A stretch of DNA of 64,000 bases from Deltaproteobacteria bacterium (GCA_020444075.1 JAHLLR010000006.1:48317-112316); one strand, 5' to 3'; numbered from the stretch's first letter, positions 49,465 through 58,512 are shown. Made by a program: numbers and translations. The notes: a model not told the origin generated them from the letters alone.

Positions 49465-50880
49465 TCAATTTTCCCGATCTCTTCCTTTATAATCGTTCCT
49501 GTGGATATGATGGCGGGCCATGAGTCGATTGAGCTGGCGTGGGGTGATGCCGGCCGCTTTGGCGGAGAGGTTGATCTTCCCTCTGTTGCGGGCCATCAAT
49601 TCCTTGACGTAGCATCGTTCGAATTCCGCTATGGCAATCCTTCTGGCCGATGCCAGCGTCAGGTCCTGTCCCTGACCGTCAACCTTCGTCGCGGTACCCG
49701 GAGGAATGAGTTCGGATGGAAATCCCTGGGGGCTGAGGGTGTCGGCGCATTCAAGGATGTAGGCCCGTTCCACCAGGTTTTCCAGTTCCCGGATGTTTCC
49801 GGGCCAGGAGTAGGTGTGAAAGGCTTCCATCATGACCGGGTGGAGGCCACTTATGTTTTTCCCGTATTGGGCATTGAGATTTTTCAGGCATACTTCCACC
49901 ATCTGGGGAATATCCTCCAGTCGGCTTCTCAACGGGGGTGTTTCGATAGGAAACACATTGAGCCGATAAAACAGGTCTTTCCGGAATTTGCCCCTATCGG
50001 TGAGCCGTTTCAGGTCCGTATTTGTGGCTGCAATCAAGCGGACATCGCATTTCAGGAGAGCATTTCCACCCACACGGTTGAACGTGCCATCCTGCAGGAC
50101 CTGCAGCAGCTTGATCTGGGCAGTGGGTGAAAGGGTACCGATTTCGTCGAGAAAGAGGGTTCCGCCCTGGGCCATTTCGAATTTTCCGGGCTTGTCGCGA
50201 ACTGCACCGGTAAAGGCCCCCTTTTCATGGCCGAACAACTCGCTTTCCAGCAGTGTTTCCGCCATGGCGCCGCATTGGACGGCGATAAACGGCATGCCAC
50301 TCCGCAGGCTGTGCAGGTGAATCAGGCGTGCCAGCAGGCTTTTCCCGGTTCCGGTCTCGCCCAGCAGGAGCACCGTGGCAATGGTCGGGGCAACGGAGCG
50401 CAGGGATTCCACTACCCGATGCATACTGGCGTTGCGGGTTTTGGTGAAATCTAGCCAGTCCGTTTTCCAGAACTGGTTCCGCAGGTAATCCAGTTCGAGT
50501 CCTTTTACCGTCGCTTCCCTGGCGGAGGCCACCACCAGCCGGACTTCCTGACCATCGAGAGGATAGGTGAGATAATCGTTGGCACCGGATTGGACCACCC
50601 TTGCTGCATTGCGAAGGGCCTGTCGTGCGGTGAGCACCACGAACTGAACTCCGGGATGAATTCGTTTGAAGGGCCTGGCCGCTTCGGTGAAGCCCTTTCC
50701 CGAAGGCTCCGGGTTCAGGAGCGCCAGATCGGTAAAAATGATATCGAAGGGTTGTCTTTCGTGCATGCCCAGAGCCGCTTCGACGGTGCCTGCCTTTTCG
50801 ACAACGATGGCGTTGTCAAGGGCACTGCGGATAAACGTCGCCAGTTCTGCGTCGGTGGAAAGAATCAGCAAACGGCTCAT
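49465..50880 (-). CDS. Sigma-54-dependent response regulator (NtrC family)
   Basis: A 471-residue activator with receiver, AAA+ and Fis-type HTH domains. The receiver has Asp51 (FTDL) and Thr84, but Tyr106 in NDYLTYPLD stands where the conserved Lys normally is. The AAA+ domain has Walker A GETGTGKS (174-181), the sigma-54-contacting GAFTGA (221-226), and Walker B TLFLDE (241-246). The C-terminal Fis helix-turn-helix is AKAAGITPRQLNRLMARHHI. It activates sigma-54 promoters; the nearest is the divergent transporter promoter at 51462. No cognate histidine kinase gene is present. Confidence 0.93.
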   Translation of the reverse strand: MSRLLILSTDAELATFIRSALDNAIVVEKAGTVEAALGMHERQPFDIIFTDLALLNPEPSGKGFTEAARPFKRIHPGVQFVVLTARQALRNAARVVQSGANDYLTYPLDGQEVRLVVASAREATVKGLELDYLRNQFWKTDWLDFTKTRNASMHRVVESLRSVAPTIATVLLLGETGTGKSLLARLIHLHSLRSGMPFIAVQCGAMAETLLESELFGHEKGAFTGAVRDKPGKFEMAQGGTLFLDEIGTLSPTAQIKLLQVLQDGTFNRVGGNALLKCDVRLIAATNTDLKRLTDRGKFRKDLFYRLNVFPIETPPLRSRLEDIPQMVEVCLKNLNAQYGKNISGLHPVMMEAFHTYSWPGNIRELENLVERAYILECADTLSPQGFPSELIPPGTATKVDGQGQDLTLASARRIAIAEFERCYVKELMARNRGKINLSAKAAGITPRQLNRLMARHHIHRNDYKGRDREN

Positions 50881-51269
50881 GCTTCACAGACAATGCGTCC
50901 AGTCCGGTTTTCTCGAGGCCGGAGACCGCACCCCCTTCCTTCGTTGGCGGTCCGGCGGAGCACCCGTCCCTCCCCATGGTTGATCAGGCCGAAAATCCCA
51001 AGCTTCAATGAAAACGCGAAAAGTATCGACGGTACCGAGGGGTTTGTCAAGAATGAACAGAAATCAGAATGAACAGAAATCAGTTGGCGGGTGAGAAGGC
51101 AGGGGGACTTCAATGGAGTTACGCCGAGCTTTGAACCTTCTGTGAACGAGGCTTCAACAGACGCTCTCTTCCGATTTCAAATGGACGTTTCGGTGCAACA
51201 CGATCCGGGTTTCGAAGAAACCGGCAGGGGGCAGGAATCGGTCTTTGAAATTCCGGTGAATCGAATAAC

Positions 51270-51286
51270 CAGACAAAAAATGTCTG
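51270..51286. promoter_or_regulatory. Candidate upstream activating sequence for the sigma-54 regulator
   Basis: CAGACA-AAAAA-TGTCTG is a perfect 17-bp palindrome 175 bp upstream of the -24/-12 promoter, the right distance for an NtrC-type enhancer site. A second hairpin TGGGCC(9)GGCCCA lies at 51391-51411. The remaining gap 50881-51534 holds no gene that I can support. Confidence 0.5.
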
Positions 51287-51461
51287 CATTTGCATTCGCG
51301 GCGATCCCGGTACACAGACAGCCCCGATTGTGCTCCACCCATTTATTGATTTTTAAATTTATTTATTATTCGTGTGTTTAGATGAGGTTATGGGCCTTGT
51401 GAGGCGGCCCAAGAATCCATCGCCATGAGACCGCTGAGATTTTCTCATTGTCATTCTTATT

Positions 51462-51476
51462 TGGCACACGGGTTGC
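51462..51476 (+). promoter_or_regulatory. Sigma-54 (-24/-12) promoter of the YeiH-type transporter gene
   Basis: TTGGCAC-N5-TTGC: TGGCAC at 51462-51467, TTGC at 51473-51476, with GG and GC exactly ten bases apart, matching the consensus fully. It lies 58 bp before the ATG of the transporter and opposite the sigma-54 activator gene. Transcription should start near 51488. Confidence 0.85.
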
Positions 51477-51534
51477 CATGATGTTTGCCAGGGAAACTGG
51501 GAATTTATCTTAATCATTGAAAAGGAGCGGCATC

Positions 51535-53292
51535 ATGAGCGAATCACTATCTCAAGGACCCAATCAGGAGAACCTGGCCATCGACATTGCCAAGAGCTCG
51601 TTTTCCGATCTTTGGAAAAAAGAGGATTACCTGGCCATCTGGCTGGGGTTCATTATCCTGGTTGTCGGCCTGGCCATCTTTCTTCCCCGGCCGCCGGCCA
51701 ACATGAACGACGATTTCGTCAAGTTCAATTCGATACTGAAACAGGAAGCATCCCGGGCGCCTTTCAAGACCATTGCCTGGCATGAGGCCTCCGAGGCAAA
51801 AAAGAAGATCCGGGTGTCGGATCAGCCCTTTGCCAAGTCGATTAAAGATTTTTTTGCGGCTCCCGGCGAATGGAACACCAACCCGGTGGATGCCCTGTTC
51901 ATGAGCGCGACCGCGGCAGAGGAAAAAAACCAGAAGGGCCTGCCGCTTTTCAATGAACTCAAGGCCGCCGCCGCTGCTGCCCTGACAGCGGCACGGGCTT
52001 CCGAGGAAGCAGCGGCGAACGCCCAGTTCACCGATGCGGCGCTGAACGACAAAGCCGGCGCGGACATCGCTGCCTGGCAGAAGGCCGCGGCCAAAGCGTC
52101 CAAAGCCAAAGCCAAGACGGCTAACAAACCTTATAACCGTTTCGGGTCACTTGCCGGTCTGGCGTTCATTCTGGCCTTGTTTTTCGGCATTGGCATGCGG
52201 ATCATGGGCAAACCCTTCGGGAAATTTTTCGTGGGGTTCTTCTTTGTTTTCATTATCGCCGTGCTGGCCTATACGGCCGAAGTCCAGCAGACCATGAAGA
52301 CATACGGGTTCGGATTCCCGTTGTGGGCCATCGTTTTCGGCATGCTGATCAGCAACACCGTAGGCACACCGGAATGGGTCAAGCCGGCGGTGCAGACCGA
52401 ATACTACATCAAGACCGGCCTGGTGCTGCTGGGCGCCGAGGTGCTCTTCGGCAAGATCCTGGCCATCGGTCTGCCGGGCATCTTCGTGGCCTGGGTGGTG
52501 ACGCCCATCGTGCTGACATGCACCTACTGGTTCGGTCAGCGGATACTCAAGTTCCCCTCCAAGACCCTGAACATTACCATTTCGGCGGACATGAGCGTCT
52601 GCGGCGTGTCTGCGGCCATCGCCACCGCCTCCGCCTGCCGGGCCAAGAAGGAGGAATTGACTCTGGCCGTGGGCCTCTCCATGGTCTTTACGGCCGTCAT
52701 GATGGTGGCCATGCCTGCATTCATCAAGGCAGTAGGCATGCCTGAAGTGCTGGGCGGGGCCTGGATCGGCGGCACCATCGATGCCACCGGGGCAGTTGCC
52801 GCTGCCGGTGCTTTCCTGGGCGACCGCGCCCTGTACGTGGCCGCTACCGTCAAGATGATCCAGAACGTGCTCATCGGCATCATCGCTTTTGCCGTAGCGG
52901 TTTACTGGTGCGCCCGTGTGGACTGCCAGCCGGGAACCCATGTGAGCTGGTTTGAGATCTGGCATCGATTCCCCAAGTTCGTGCTCGGGTTCATAGCCGC
53001 TTCGATCATTTTTTCCATGTTGGATGGACAGCTGGGAAAGGATGTGAGCGGGGCCATGATGGAACAGGGGGTGATCAGAAGCTTCACCCGCCTGCTGCGG
53101 GAGTGGTTTTTTGCCCTGGCTTTCGCTTCCATCGGCCTGGCGACCAATTTTCGTGAACTGGCCAAATATTTCAAGGGCGGCAAGCCGCTGATCCTCTACG
53201 TCTGCGGCCAGAGCTTCAACCTCGCCCTGACGCTGCTTATGGCCTATGTCATGTTCTACCTGGTGTTTCCGGAGATTACCGCAAGAATCTGA
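51535..53292 (+). CDS. YeiH/UPF0324-family putative sulfate (or other anion) exporter with a large insert
   Basis: A 585-residue membrane protein of the YeiH family (Pfam Cons_hypoth698), roughly 11 TM helices; [19 protein letters not shown] and [19 protein letters not shown] are the family's two core repeats. Typical members have about 340-480 residues. Here about 150 residues lie between TM1 (32-51) and TM2 (near 205). They are rich in Ala, Lys and Glu ([36 protein letters not shown]) and probably form a periplasmic or cytoplasmic coiled coil. AAAAGGAG precedes the ATG at 51535. It is under a sigma-54 promoter and is followed by a small TM protein gene. Confidence 0.85.
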   Translation: MSESLSQGPNQENLAIDIAKSSFSDLWKKEDYLAIWLGFIILVVGLAIFLPRPPANMNDDFVKFNSILKQEASRAPFKTIAWHEASEAKKKIRVSDQPFAKSIKDFFAAPGEWNTNPVDALFMSATAAEEKNQKGLPLFNELKAAAAAALTAARASEEAAANAQFTDAALNDKAGADIAAWQKAAAKASKAKAKTANKPYNRFGSLAGLAFILALFFGIGMRIMGKPFGKFFVGFFFVFIIAVLAYTAEVQQTMKTYGFGFPLWAIVFGMLISNTVGTPEWVKPAVQTEYYIKTGLVLLGAEVLFGKILAIGLPGIFVAWVVTPIVLTCTYWFGQRILKFPSKTLNITISADMSVCGVSAAIATASACRAKKEELTLAVGLSMVFTAVMMVAMPAFIKAVGMPEVLGGAWIGGTIDATGAVAAAGAFLGDRALYVAATVKMIQNVLIGIIAFAVAVYWCARVDCQPGTHVSWFEIWHRFPKFVLGFIAASIIFSMLDGQLGKDVSGAMMEQGVIRSFTRLLREWFFALAFASIGLATNFRELAKYFKGGKPLILYVCGQSFNLALTLLMAYVMFYLVFPEITARI

Positions 53293-53306
53293 TGATGGAG
53301 GCCACT

Positions 53307-53600
53307 ATGCCAAGTGCTGCAAATCAGACCCTGGTGCCCGCCGGAATGCCCTTCCGGCCGGCAGAAAGGATGATGCCCTGGCTCAGGCTTGGTGCCGGTA
53401 TCGCCGTCATCCTGATGGTCATGTTCGGGATCGGGCCGCTGCTGCTTCATCTGACCTGGTACAAGGAGATGAGCCGCTTCATCGAGGCGGAAGGCATCCG
53501 GTCGACCGCCATCTATTACACGGACCTGGAGACCTTCAGCAACGCCGAGTTTGCCCTTCGCCAGAATTTGGAGTACGGACCGGAAATCCGCCCCAAATGA
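53307..53600 (+). CDS. Small single-TM protein co-transcribed with the YeiH-type transporter
   Basis: A 97-residue protein with one strong hydrophobic helix (LGAGIAVILMVMFGIGPLLLHL) preceded by Arg-rich sequence and followed by a charged C-terminal domain (MSRFIEAEGIRSTAIYYTDLETF). It is probably a membrane-anchored accessory subunit of the transporter. No family was recognised. The ATG at 53307 has GGAGG 5 bp upstream; the transporter stop lies 15 bp before. A strong hairpin follows it. Confidence 0.6.
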   Translation: MPSAANQTLVPAGMPFRPAERMMPWLRLGAGIAVILMVMFGIGPLLLHLTWYKEMSRFIEAEGIRSTAIYYTDLETFSNAEFALRQNLEYGPEIRPK

Positions 53601-53646
53601 CCCTGAAGCGGGTGCCTGAGAGACGTGGGCGGGTTGGTGATCTAAG

Positions 53647-53677
53647 GGGGCCCCCGGAAGCGTGGACCGGGGGCCCC
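53647..53677 (+). terminator. Strong GC hairpin after the transporter operon
   Basis: GGGGCCCCCGG (53647-53657) and CCGGGGGCCCC (53667-53677) form a perfect 11-bp stem with a nine-base loop, 46 bp past the last stop. No T-run follows, so Rho-independent termination is likely but not certain. Confidence 0.6.
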
Positions 53678-53778
53678 GTCGGGCAGGATCCGCTTGCAGT
53701 CCTCACCCTGGCATTGCCGCGAGGATGTAGAAAGGTCGGTCGGATCTATCGCCTTCGGCGCTGTTTTCCGACAGTTGC

Positions 53779-54411
53779 CTACCGTTCAAACTGCACATCC
53801 ATCTGATTCAAATTCTCCGGATCAAAGTCCTCGATACCCCGGGTTCGCTCCAAAAAGGCGCCGATGGCTTTTGCCGCTCCAGCATAGGTCTCCATCACCG
53901 ATGCCAGTCTGGCGACGACCGGATCATCCTCTCCCAGCTGGTCGATCATTTTTTCCAGCAGCAGCGTCCCTTTGTTAAAATGCTGCTGGATGCCGGAAAA
54001 TGCAGCTTTGCGCATTTCATACTTTTTTTGTTCGTTGTCGATCACCGGCAGCAGCCTTCGCACCGAAAACTCAACCAGCGCATCGCGCGGTGCGTTGAAG
54101 GCTCTTGAAATCTCGTCAAGCAGGGAGAGGGAACTCCTGCTGATCACATAGGTTTTCTGGATCCGGTTCTCCGCTCCGACCCTGGCATTCCGGACCTCCT
54201 TGGCGATGGCATTGAGTGAGGCACTGTCCTGGGCCAAGTGGTCGAACAGGGATTTTTGTTTGATGCCCAGCTGCGCGGCAACGATGCTGATAGCCTCGAT
54301 ACAGCCGGAAGATAGCTTGAAGGTCGCTCGTACCGATTGCCTTCCCCGAAGGCCCGAACTGGTAATGAAGGTCAAGGAACCGCTGTCATCTGTAGTATTT
54401 TTCCGAGCCAT
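53779..54411 (-). CDS. Tandem ribbon-helix-helix DNA-binding protein, divergent from hsp20
   Basis: A 210-residue protein with two successive ribbon-helix-helix units in one chain: QSVRATFKLSSGCIEAISIVAAQLGIKQKSLFDHL (25-59) and RIQKTYVISRSSLSLLDEISRAFNAPRDALVEF (83-115). They align residue by residue (strand, turn, two helices), so they arose by duplication. The C-terminal 85 residues are helical. RHH proteins normally dimerise to bind DNA; a covalent pair could do so as a monomer. It is transcribed divergently from the two hsp20 genes, 167 AT-rich bp away, so a role as their repressor is possible. GGAG lies 7 bp before the ATG. Confidence 0.65.
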   Translation of the reverse strand: MARKNTTDDSGSLTFITSSGLRGRQSVRATFKLSSGCIEAISIVAAQLGIKQKSLFDHLAQDSASLNAIAKEVRNARVGAENRIQKTYVISRSSLSLLDEISRAFNAPRDALVEFSVRRLLPVIDNEQKKYEMRKAAFSGIQQHFNKGTLLLEKMIDQLGEDDPVVARLASVMETYAGAAKAIGAFLERTRGIEDFDPENLNQMDVQFER

Positions 54412-54499
54412 TTCAGATCTCCACCTGTGTCGTTATTAGCGAATTACCCTATTTTAATTTATTTAAAAGATAATGCAATAAAAAAATTATGCTATAATA

Positions 54500-54527
54500 T
54501 TGACAATATAAAAATAATAAGCATTAT
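54500..54527 (+). promoter_or_regulatory. Candidate sigma-70 promoter of the hsp20 operon
   Basis: TTGACA (54500-54505) is a perfect -35, followed 16 bp later by CATTAT (4 of 6 to the -10 consensus), 50 bp before the ATG. The whole region 54420-54570 is very AT-rich. I do not see a CIRCE element or a sigma-32 consensus. Confidence 0.5.
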
Positions 54528-54578
54528 TCATTCAAATAGACAGGAAGTTTAGACCCATAACAATAAGGAGGCTTGGCA

Positions 54579-55037
54579 ATGATTTACAGAACCCTTTTCG
54601 GAGCACCCAGTCGGCATTTCGGTTCTTCCTTCGCAGACGTGGAGGGAATGAGGCGTCAGATGGAACGCCTTTTTGAGACGTACGGTGACCGGCCCCTCGC
54701 TCGCGCCGGAGCCGGTGTGTTTCCTGCGGTTAACATTACGGAAGATGCTGATGCCTATTACGTCAGTGCGGAACTGCCCGGCGTGAATTCAGCGGATCTG
54801 GATCTCAATATAACCGCCAACCAGATGACCCTGGCCGGGGAACGCAAGATCTTGGAAGAGGCGGCGGATGCCCGGTATCATCGCCGGGAGCGGGAAGCCG
54901 GACGTTTTTCGCGGGCGGTTGCCCTGCCCGGTGAAATCGATCCGGACAATGTCAAGGCGAGAATGGTGGATGGTGTACTGACCGTGACCATCGCCAAGGC
55001 GGAAAAAGCCAAACCCAGGCAGATTGCGGTTCAATAA
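54579..55037 (+). CDS. Small heat-shock protein Hsp20 (alpha-crystallin) 1
   Basis: A 152-residue ATP-independent holdase. The alpha-crystallin domain spans about residues 45-150: FPAVNITEDADAYYVSAELPGVNSADL, the GERKI turn, FSRAVALPGEIDPDNVKARMVDGVLTVTIAK (the conserved A-x3-GVL strand), and it ends with the I-A-V tail (KPRQIAVQ). The N-terminus (GSSFADVEGMRRQMERLF) is the usual variable arm. AAGGAGG lies 7 bp upstream of the ATG. It forms a pair with the next gene (28 bp gap). Confidence 0.93.
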   Translation: MIYRTLFGAPSRHFGSSFADVEGMRRQMERLFETYGDRPLARAGAGVFPAVNITEDADAYYVSAELPGVNSADLDLNITANQMTLAGERKILEEAADARYHRREREAGRFSRAVALPGEIDPDNVKARMVDGVLTVTIAKAEKAKPRQIAVQ

Positions 55038-55064
55038 CGCGGACAATGTAAGGAGGAACCGATC

Positions 55065-55469
55065 ATGTCAGATACCAAAGAGATGAAAGTCATCGAAAAG
55101 CAGGCTGTGGCTTTACCTGCCGAACAGACCAAGCCGGGACCGGTGTTCACACCCAACGTGGATATCTTCGAAACTGAAAAAGCCATCACTTTGCTGGTGG
55201 ACATGCCCGGCGTGAAGGCGAATGAACTGAATGTGGATCTCAGGGACGATACCCTGACCCTGACGGGGGATGTGCTCCCGAACGTCGGAGCGCCCGGCGA
55301 AAAGATATATGCGGAATATGAAACCGGACGCTTTTATCGCCAGTTCTCCCTCTCCGAGGTCATCGTTCAGGAAAAAATCGATGCCAAGCTCAGCGACGGG
55401 GTTTTGCGGCTTACCCTGCCCAAGGTGGAGAAGGCCACACCGAGACGGATTGCGGTTCAAGCCGGTTAA
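55065..55469 (+). CDS. Small heat-shock protein Hsp20 2
   Basis: A 134-residue Hsp20 paralogue: VFTPNVDIFETEKAITLLVDMPGVKANELNVDL, GDVLPNVGAPGEK, RQFSLSEVIVQEKIDAKLSDGVLRLTLPK, ending PRRIAVQAG. Paired sHsps of differing N-termini may form mixed oligomers. GTAAGGAGGAACC precedes the ATG. A strong hairpin follows after the stop. Confidence 0.93.
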   Translation: MSDTKEMKVIEKQAVALPAEQTKPGPVFTPNVDIFETEKAITLLVDMPGVKANELNVDLRDDTLTLTGDVLPNVGAPGEKIYAEYETGRFYRQFSLSEVIVQEKIDAKLSDGVLRLTLPKVEKATPRRIAVQAG

Positions 55470-55478
55470 ATGGTTATC

Positions 55479-55511
55479 CCTTGCCGGAAGTCCGGGAGGC
55501 TTCCGGCAAGG
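55479..55511 (+). terminator. Hairpin terminator of the hsp20 operon
   Basis: CCTTGCCGGAAG (55479-55490) pairs perfectly with CTTCCGGCAAGG (55500-55511) around a nine-base loop, 10 bp after the stop. No T-run is present. The rest of the gap to 55903 contains a 34-bp repeat copy but no gene. Confidence 0.6.
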
Positions 55512-55625
55512 CTGTTCATCCCCGATCCATATCCATTTCTCTTGCCCTCATCGACGAAATCGAATCCTATCTGTGACAAGCCGCGGGGAATGCCCTGCCT
55601 GTAACGGCAGTGTTGCGCAGCACCG

Positions 55626-55659
55626 GTAAGGATGAACATCGATTTCCCGTTCACTCGCC
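55626..55659 (+). repeat. 34-bp dispersed repeat, copy 1
   Basis: GTAAGGATGAACATCGATTT begins a 34-bp sequence that recurs at 63774-63807 with 29 of 34 identical positions. A CCCGC/CGCAAGC segment follows both copies. Both copies are intergenic. A mobile or structural-RNA origin is possible but unproven. Confidence 0.55.
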
Positions 55660-55903
55660 GAACCCGCCGCAAGCATTAGGGAATGCGCTTGCTATCCCGG
55701 TTAAAAAAAATATGGCGTGCACACGATGCTGCGCCATGCGGTATTCCCGATTGGGCCCGGCGAGCCCGTTGGCGTACCATCGCTTGCCGGGGCAATTAAT
55801 ATCTCGACCCAATTGTTTTGACCATCCGGGCATGCTATTTAGCATTGAACCGCTTGATAATTTACCCACGAACCGAAATGATGTTTTCTGTTAGGAAGTG
55901 GCT

Positions 55904-56809
55904 GTGAATATTGACTCCGCATTGGTCGGGACCCCGCTCCTGCCCTATGAAACCGTCTTGACGGCCAGGCAGACGACCAACTTCGCCGCTGCCATCGGCG
56001 AACACGCCGCCTGTTATTTTGACGATACCCGCCCGGGGGGGATTTTTGCCCATCCGGTGTTTCCCGTGGCCGTGACCTGGCCGATCACCCTGCACATGGA
56101 CCGATACCTTCGGGACAGCCGGTTTCCCCTGGAATTGATGGCCATGCAGGTTCATCACACCGAACACATTGCCCTGCATCATCCTGTCCGGCCGGGCCAG
56201 ACCCTGACGGTGGCGGGTACCGTGGCGGCGATTCTGCCCCACCGGGCCGGCACCCGCGTGGTCATGCGCTATGCGGCGGCGGACGGCGGCGGACGGCCGG
56301 TATTCACCGAACACATCGGTGCCCTGCTGCGGGGGGTCAGGTGCAGCGATGACGGACGATGCCTTCCCGGGCTGCCCGATGAACCGCCGCCGGACCCTTC
56401 CGGTGACCCGGCGTGGCAGCGGAAAATAGACATCGATCCGGTGCTGCCCTACGTTTACGACGGGTGCAGTGATATCGTCTTTCCCATCCACACCTCACCG
56501 GCTTTTGCCCGCGATGTGGGTCTCCCCGGCATCATTCTCCAGGGTACCGCGACCCTGGCCCTGGCGGTCAGGACTTTGCTCGACCGGGAATCCGCTGTCC
56601 ATCCGTCAGCGGTTACTGAAGTGGCCTGCCGCTTCACCGGCATGGTCTTTCCCGGAAGCTCCATCACCGTGCGTCTGCGCAGGCGGTCAGCGGCGGACGA
56701 TCGGGTTACCTTGACCTTCGACGTCATCGATGCCAGAAATCAGCCCGTGCTGCGCAAGGGTCAGCTCGTCTACCGCACGACAACAAAAGCCAATGAGGAA
56801 AACCCATGA
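55904..56809 (+). CDS. Tandem-hotdog MaoC-type enoyl-CoA hydratase
   Basis: A 301-residue protein with two hotdog domains. The N-terminal half (VFPVAVTWPITLHM...RPGQTLTVAGTVAA) is the inactive MaoC-N type. The C-terminal half has SDIVFPIHTSPAFARDVGLPGIILQG, which keeps Asp and His of the hydratase-2 motif, with Phe instead of the usual Asn. It hydrates enoyl-CoA or acts as a dehydratase on an unknown acyl chain. The GTG at 55904 has AGGA 7 bp upstream. It overlaps the acyl-CoA synthetase gene by 4 bp, so the two act in one pathway. Confidence 0.82.
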   Translation: MNIDSALVGTPLLPYETVLTARQTTNFAAAIGEHAACYFDDTRPGGIFAHPVFPVAVTWPITLHMDRYLRDSRFPLELMAMQVHHTEHIALHHPVRPGQTLTVAGTVAAILPHRAGTRVVMRYAAADGGGRPVFTEHIGALLRGVRCSDDGRCLPGLPDEPPPDPSGDPAWQRKIDIDPVLPYVYDGCSDIVFPIHTSPAFARDVGLPGIILQGTATLALAVRTLLDRESAVHPSAVTEVACRFTGMVFPGSSITVRLRRRSAADDRVTLTFDVIDARNQPVLRKGQLVYRTTTKANEENP

Positions 56810-58512
56810 GCGATCACTTCGTCCGCCTTCCACGAGTCAGCGACTACGTGGATCACTGGGCCGCCCGATTGCCCCACCGCGCGGCCATGATCCAGCACGA
56901 AGACGGCAAAACCATCTCCTACGCACGATTCAGGACCCTTATGGACTTTTTTGCCCTTCGCCTGCTGTCCATGGGGATTCAACCGGGAGAACGCGTGGCC
57001 AGCCTTCTGGTACTCGTTCCCGAACACATGGCGTTGATGTATGCGTGTTTCCGCCTTGGCATCATCTTCGCGCCCCTGGATGTCCGCCTCAAGGACGAGG
57101 AGGTCGTCCGGGACATCAACAAGATTGAACCGCGGGCTTTCTTTTTTCTCGGCGATACGCCGGTCCGGGATTTCCGTACGGCGGCGGCGGCCGTCCGGAA
57201 AGATTGCCCGACGGTTAGGCATCTGGTTCAGTTCACCGCCGATCCCCGGCCCGGCGACATTCTCGAAGGTGCCGTGGGTATCACCCGGTTAATGGATAAA
57301 AAGCTTCTGCTGGCGCTGAAAATTAAAGACCTGTTCACCCGGCGCCTCAAGAAAATTTATGCCGGGGTCGGGTCTGACGCCCCGGCCCTGATCATTTTTA
57401 CCACCGGCACGACCGGTGCGCCCAAACCGGCGGTGCTGACCCACCGGAACATCATCGTTCAAAACGAAGTGCTGGCCCGGGGGCTCGGCGCCGTTCCCGG
57501 CGGCGACATGCGGATTCTGATCAACCTGCCGCCCAGCCATGTGGGCTGCGTCACCGAGTGTTTCATGACCTGCATGGCCCTATCCGGCACCGCCGTGATG
57601 CTGCGCATCTTCGATCCCAAAGGTTCACTGGAGGCCATCCAGGCCCATCGGGTCAATGCGCTGGGCATGATTCCCACCCAGTACCGGATGCTATGGGCGC
57701 TTCCCGATTACGACCGGTACGATCTTTCCAGTTTAGAAAATGCCGTTTACGCGGGATCGGCGGGAGATCTGCCCTTTCTCCGGCGGCTGCAGACCATGGC
57801 TCCCCGGATTTTTACCGGCATCGGCATGACCGAAAACGCCGGTTTCGCCACCATGACGCCGCCGGATATCCCCCCCGAGGAGATGGTTGGCCAGGTGGGC
57901 CGGGCCTTTCCCGATCTGGCTGAAGTGACCATCCGGGAGCCCATGAAGCCGGACGGCAGTGCCGGAGCCGAATCGCCGTCCGGCGAGATCGGTGAGATCT
58001 GCTACCACCCCCCCATCGTCTTCGCCGGCTATTTCAACATGCCCGAAGAAACCGCCAAAGCCGTTTCACGGGAAGGCATCCTGTACACCGGCGACCTGGG
58101 CCGTTTTGAGGAAAAGGGGGATTATCGGGCGTTGGTCCTGAGCGGGCGGAGAAAATTCATGATCAAACAGAAGGGCTACAATGTCTTTCCCGATGAAGTG
58201 GAGGACCACATTGCCCGGATGGTCGGCGTGGCGACGGCCGAAGTGGTGGGAATGCCCCATGATTTTTTCGATGAGGGCATTGTGGCCTTTATCCAACCCC
58301 AGGCCGGAAAAACCGTCACCCCGGAACAGGTCATGAGCCATTGCAAGGGAATCGCATCCTACAAGCGCCCTCAACATGTGGTCATCTGGCCGGCCAATCA
58401 AACCTTTCCACTCACCCGCACCGCCAAGGTGGACAAACTGGTCCTCAAGGAGCGGGCGGCGGATGTGATAACGGCGCTGAGACGCGACGGGGGGTGGGAT
58501 CGGCAGGCGTAA
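56806..58512 (+). CDS. AMP-forming acyl-CoA synthetase (ANL superfamily)
   Basis: A 568-residue adenylating enzyme. The P-loop motif LIIFTTGTTGAPKPAVLTHRNI, the GMTENAGFATMTPP segment (motif A5), YTGDLGRFEEKGDYRALVLSGRRKFMIKQKGYNVFPDEVEDHI (the Asp of ATP ribose, the hinge Arg, and GYNV loop) and the KVDKLVLKE end (catalytic Lys) are all present. It activates a carboxylic acid to an acyl-CoA; the substrate pocket is not diagnostic. It is translationally coupled to the upstream MaoC-type gene. A perfect 21-bp stem terminator follows. Confidence 0.9.
   Translation: MSDHFVRLPRVSDYVDHWAARLPHRAAMIQHEDGKTISYARFRTLMDFFALRLLSMGIQPGERVASLLVLVPEHMALMYACFRLGIIFAPLDVRLKDEEVVRDINKIEPRAFFFLGDTPVRDFRTAAAAVRKDCPTVRHLVQFTADPRPGDILEGAVGITRLMDKKLLLALKIKDLFTRRLKKIYAGVGSDAPALIIFTTGTTGAPKPAVLTHRNIIVQNEVLARGLGAVPGGDMRILINLPPSHVGCVTECFMTCMALSGTAVMLRIFDPKGSLEAIQAHRVNALGMIPTQYRMLWALPDYDRYDLSSLENAVYAGSAGDLPFLRRLQTMAPRIFTGIGMTENAGFATMTPPDIPPEEMVGQVGRAFPDLAEVTIREPMKPDGSAGAESPSGEIGEICYHPPIVFAGYFNMPEETAKAVSREGILYTGDLGRFEEKGDYRALVLSGRRKFMIKQKGYNVFPDEVEDHIARMVGVATAEVVGMPHDFFDEGIVAFIQPQAGKTVTPEQVMSHCKGIASYKRPQHVVIWPANQTFPLTRTAKVDKLVLKERAADVITALRRDGGWDRQA

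Noticed and set aside
54420..54578. CIRCE element before hsp20.
   Set aside because: No TTAGCACTC-N9-GAGTGCTAA inverted repeat is present, only AT-rich sequence.
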